64,000 nucleotides of DNA from contig NZ_JAGTUK010000003.1 of assembly GCF_018224615.1 (NCBI RefSeq), positions 420,339-484,338 on the forward strand, written 5' to 3'. Under the pieces are notes generated by a model. The model did no database searches. It saw only the letters and a program-made list of their open reading frames with translations, and had not been told where the DNA came from. The DNA comes from Microbacterium paraoxydans. GTDB taxonomy: Bacteria; Actinomycetota; Actinomycetes; Actinomycetales; Microbacteriaceae. Made by a program: the position numbers and the translations under genes. This document shows, one piece after another, positions 63,925-64,000 of the stretch. Each line of letters begins with the position of its first letter. The stretch's first letter is position 1.

Positions 63925-64000
63925 ATGGACAACTTCTCGACTTTCGTCGTGTTCATCGACCAGTGGGCGTGGATCGGATGGGTGGTCCTGATCGCCGTCT
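63925..64000 (+). CDS. Membrane protein, 3' end missing (possibly NfeD-like)
   Basis: Only the first 25 codons are inside the window: MDNFSTFVVFIDQWAWIG then WVVLIAV, the beginning of a hydrophobic helix. A strong ribosome-binding site (AAGGAGG, 63914-63920) precedes ATG 63925, and TACGTT at 63901-63906 fits a -10 box. The N-terminus resembles that of actinobacterial NfeD-like proteins, but too little is present to be sure. Confidence 0.55.
   Translation, partial: MDNFSTFVVFIDQWAWIGWVVLIAV

Noticed and set aside
1..64000. CRISPR arrays, insertion sequences, integrases, rRNA
   Set aside because: No regularly spaced repeats, transposase motifs or rRNA sequence were seen on reading the window; only one tRNA is present.

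Overview
The window is a GC-rich, densely packed stretch of an actinobacterial chromosome. The HGxxPAAW small membrane protein, the pyr, trp and his gene orders, an ANTAR-type PdtaR-like regulator upstream of polA, and an mIHF domain joined to guanylate kinase all point to Actinomycetota. The overall style suggests Microbacteriaceae, perhaps Microbacterium; this is inference, because there is no rRNA to confirm it.

Layout. 1-9.8 kb: mltG (cut by the left edge), the shikimate genes aroE, aroC, aroK, aroB and aroQ, then efp, nusB and a large SNF2-type helicase. 9.9-11.5 kb: an unusual metallo-beta-lactamase/Rieske protein. 11.5-21.4 kb: a fully overlapping UMP operon, pyrR-pyrB-pyrC-(membrane protein)-carA-carB-pyrF-gmk, headed by a PyrR-binding hairpin that covers the pyrR ribosome-binding site; rpoZ follows. 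21.5-30 kb: metK, a helicase-dead-looking priA, fmt, rsmB, rpe and hisE, hisG, hisF, hisI. 30-42.4 kb: tryptophan genes trpC, trpB, trpA with two small membrane proteins, then lgt, gltB, gltD and pyk. 42.5-50.1 kb: two alpha/beta hydrolases, tRNA-Leu(CAA), a PdtaR-like antiterminator, an acetyltransferase, a thioesterase, polA and a DUF885 protein. 50-64 kb is more accessory: an LLM flavin oxidoreductase, two MFS transporters, an SGNH hydrolase, SUMF1-like and arginase-like proteins with altered active sites, a 541-base gene-poor stretch carrying nested inverted repeats, an AraC/VOC/UvrA-like module, an HdeD-like protein, an SDR, and the start of a membrane protein at the right edge.

How it works together. 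Most of the window is core anabolism: chorismate, UMP, part of the histidine pathway, the last steps of tryptophan, glutamate synthase and pyruvate kinase, plus translation and replication housekeeping. Chorismate made by the aro genes feeds tryptophan synthesis, and glutamine supply links gltBD with carAB. Within operons nearly all junctions overlap by 1-8 bases, so translational coupling is expected. Many genes that begin a transcription unit carry a TANNNT box exactly 6 or 7 bases before the start codon and no ribosome-binding site, the layout of leaderless mRNAs.

The points most worth a second look are the mIHF-guanylate kinase fusion at the end of a PyrR-controlled operon, the 18-base dyad over a possible rpoZ promoter, the leaderless-promoter set, the MBL-Rieske protein, and the repeat-bearing region at 58.4-59.0 kb. 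I found no CRISPR array, no intact insertion sequence and no rRNA.
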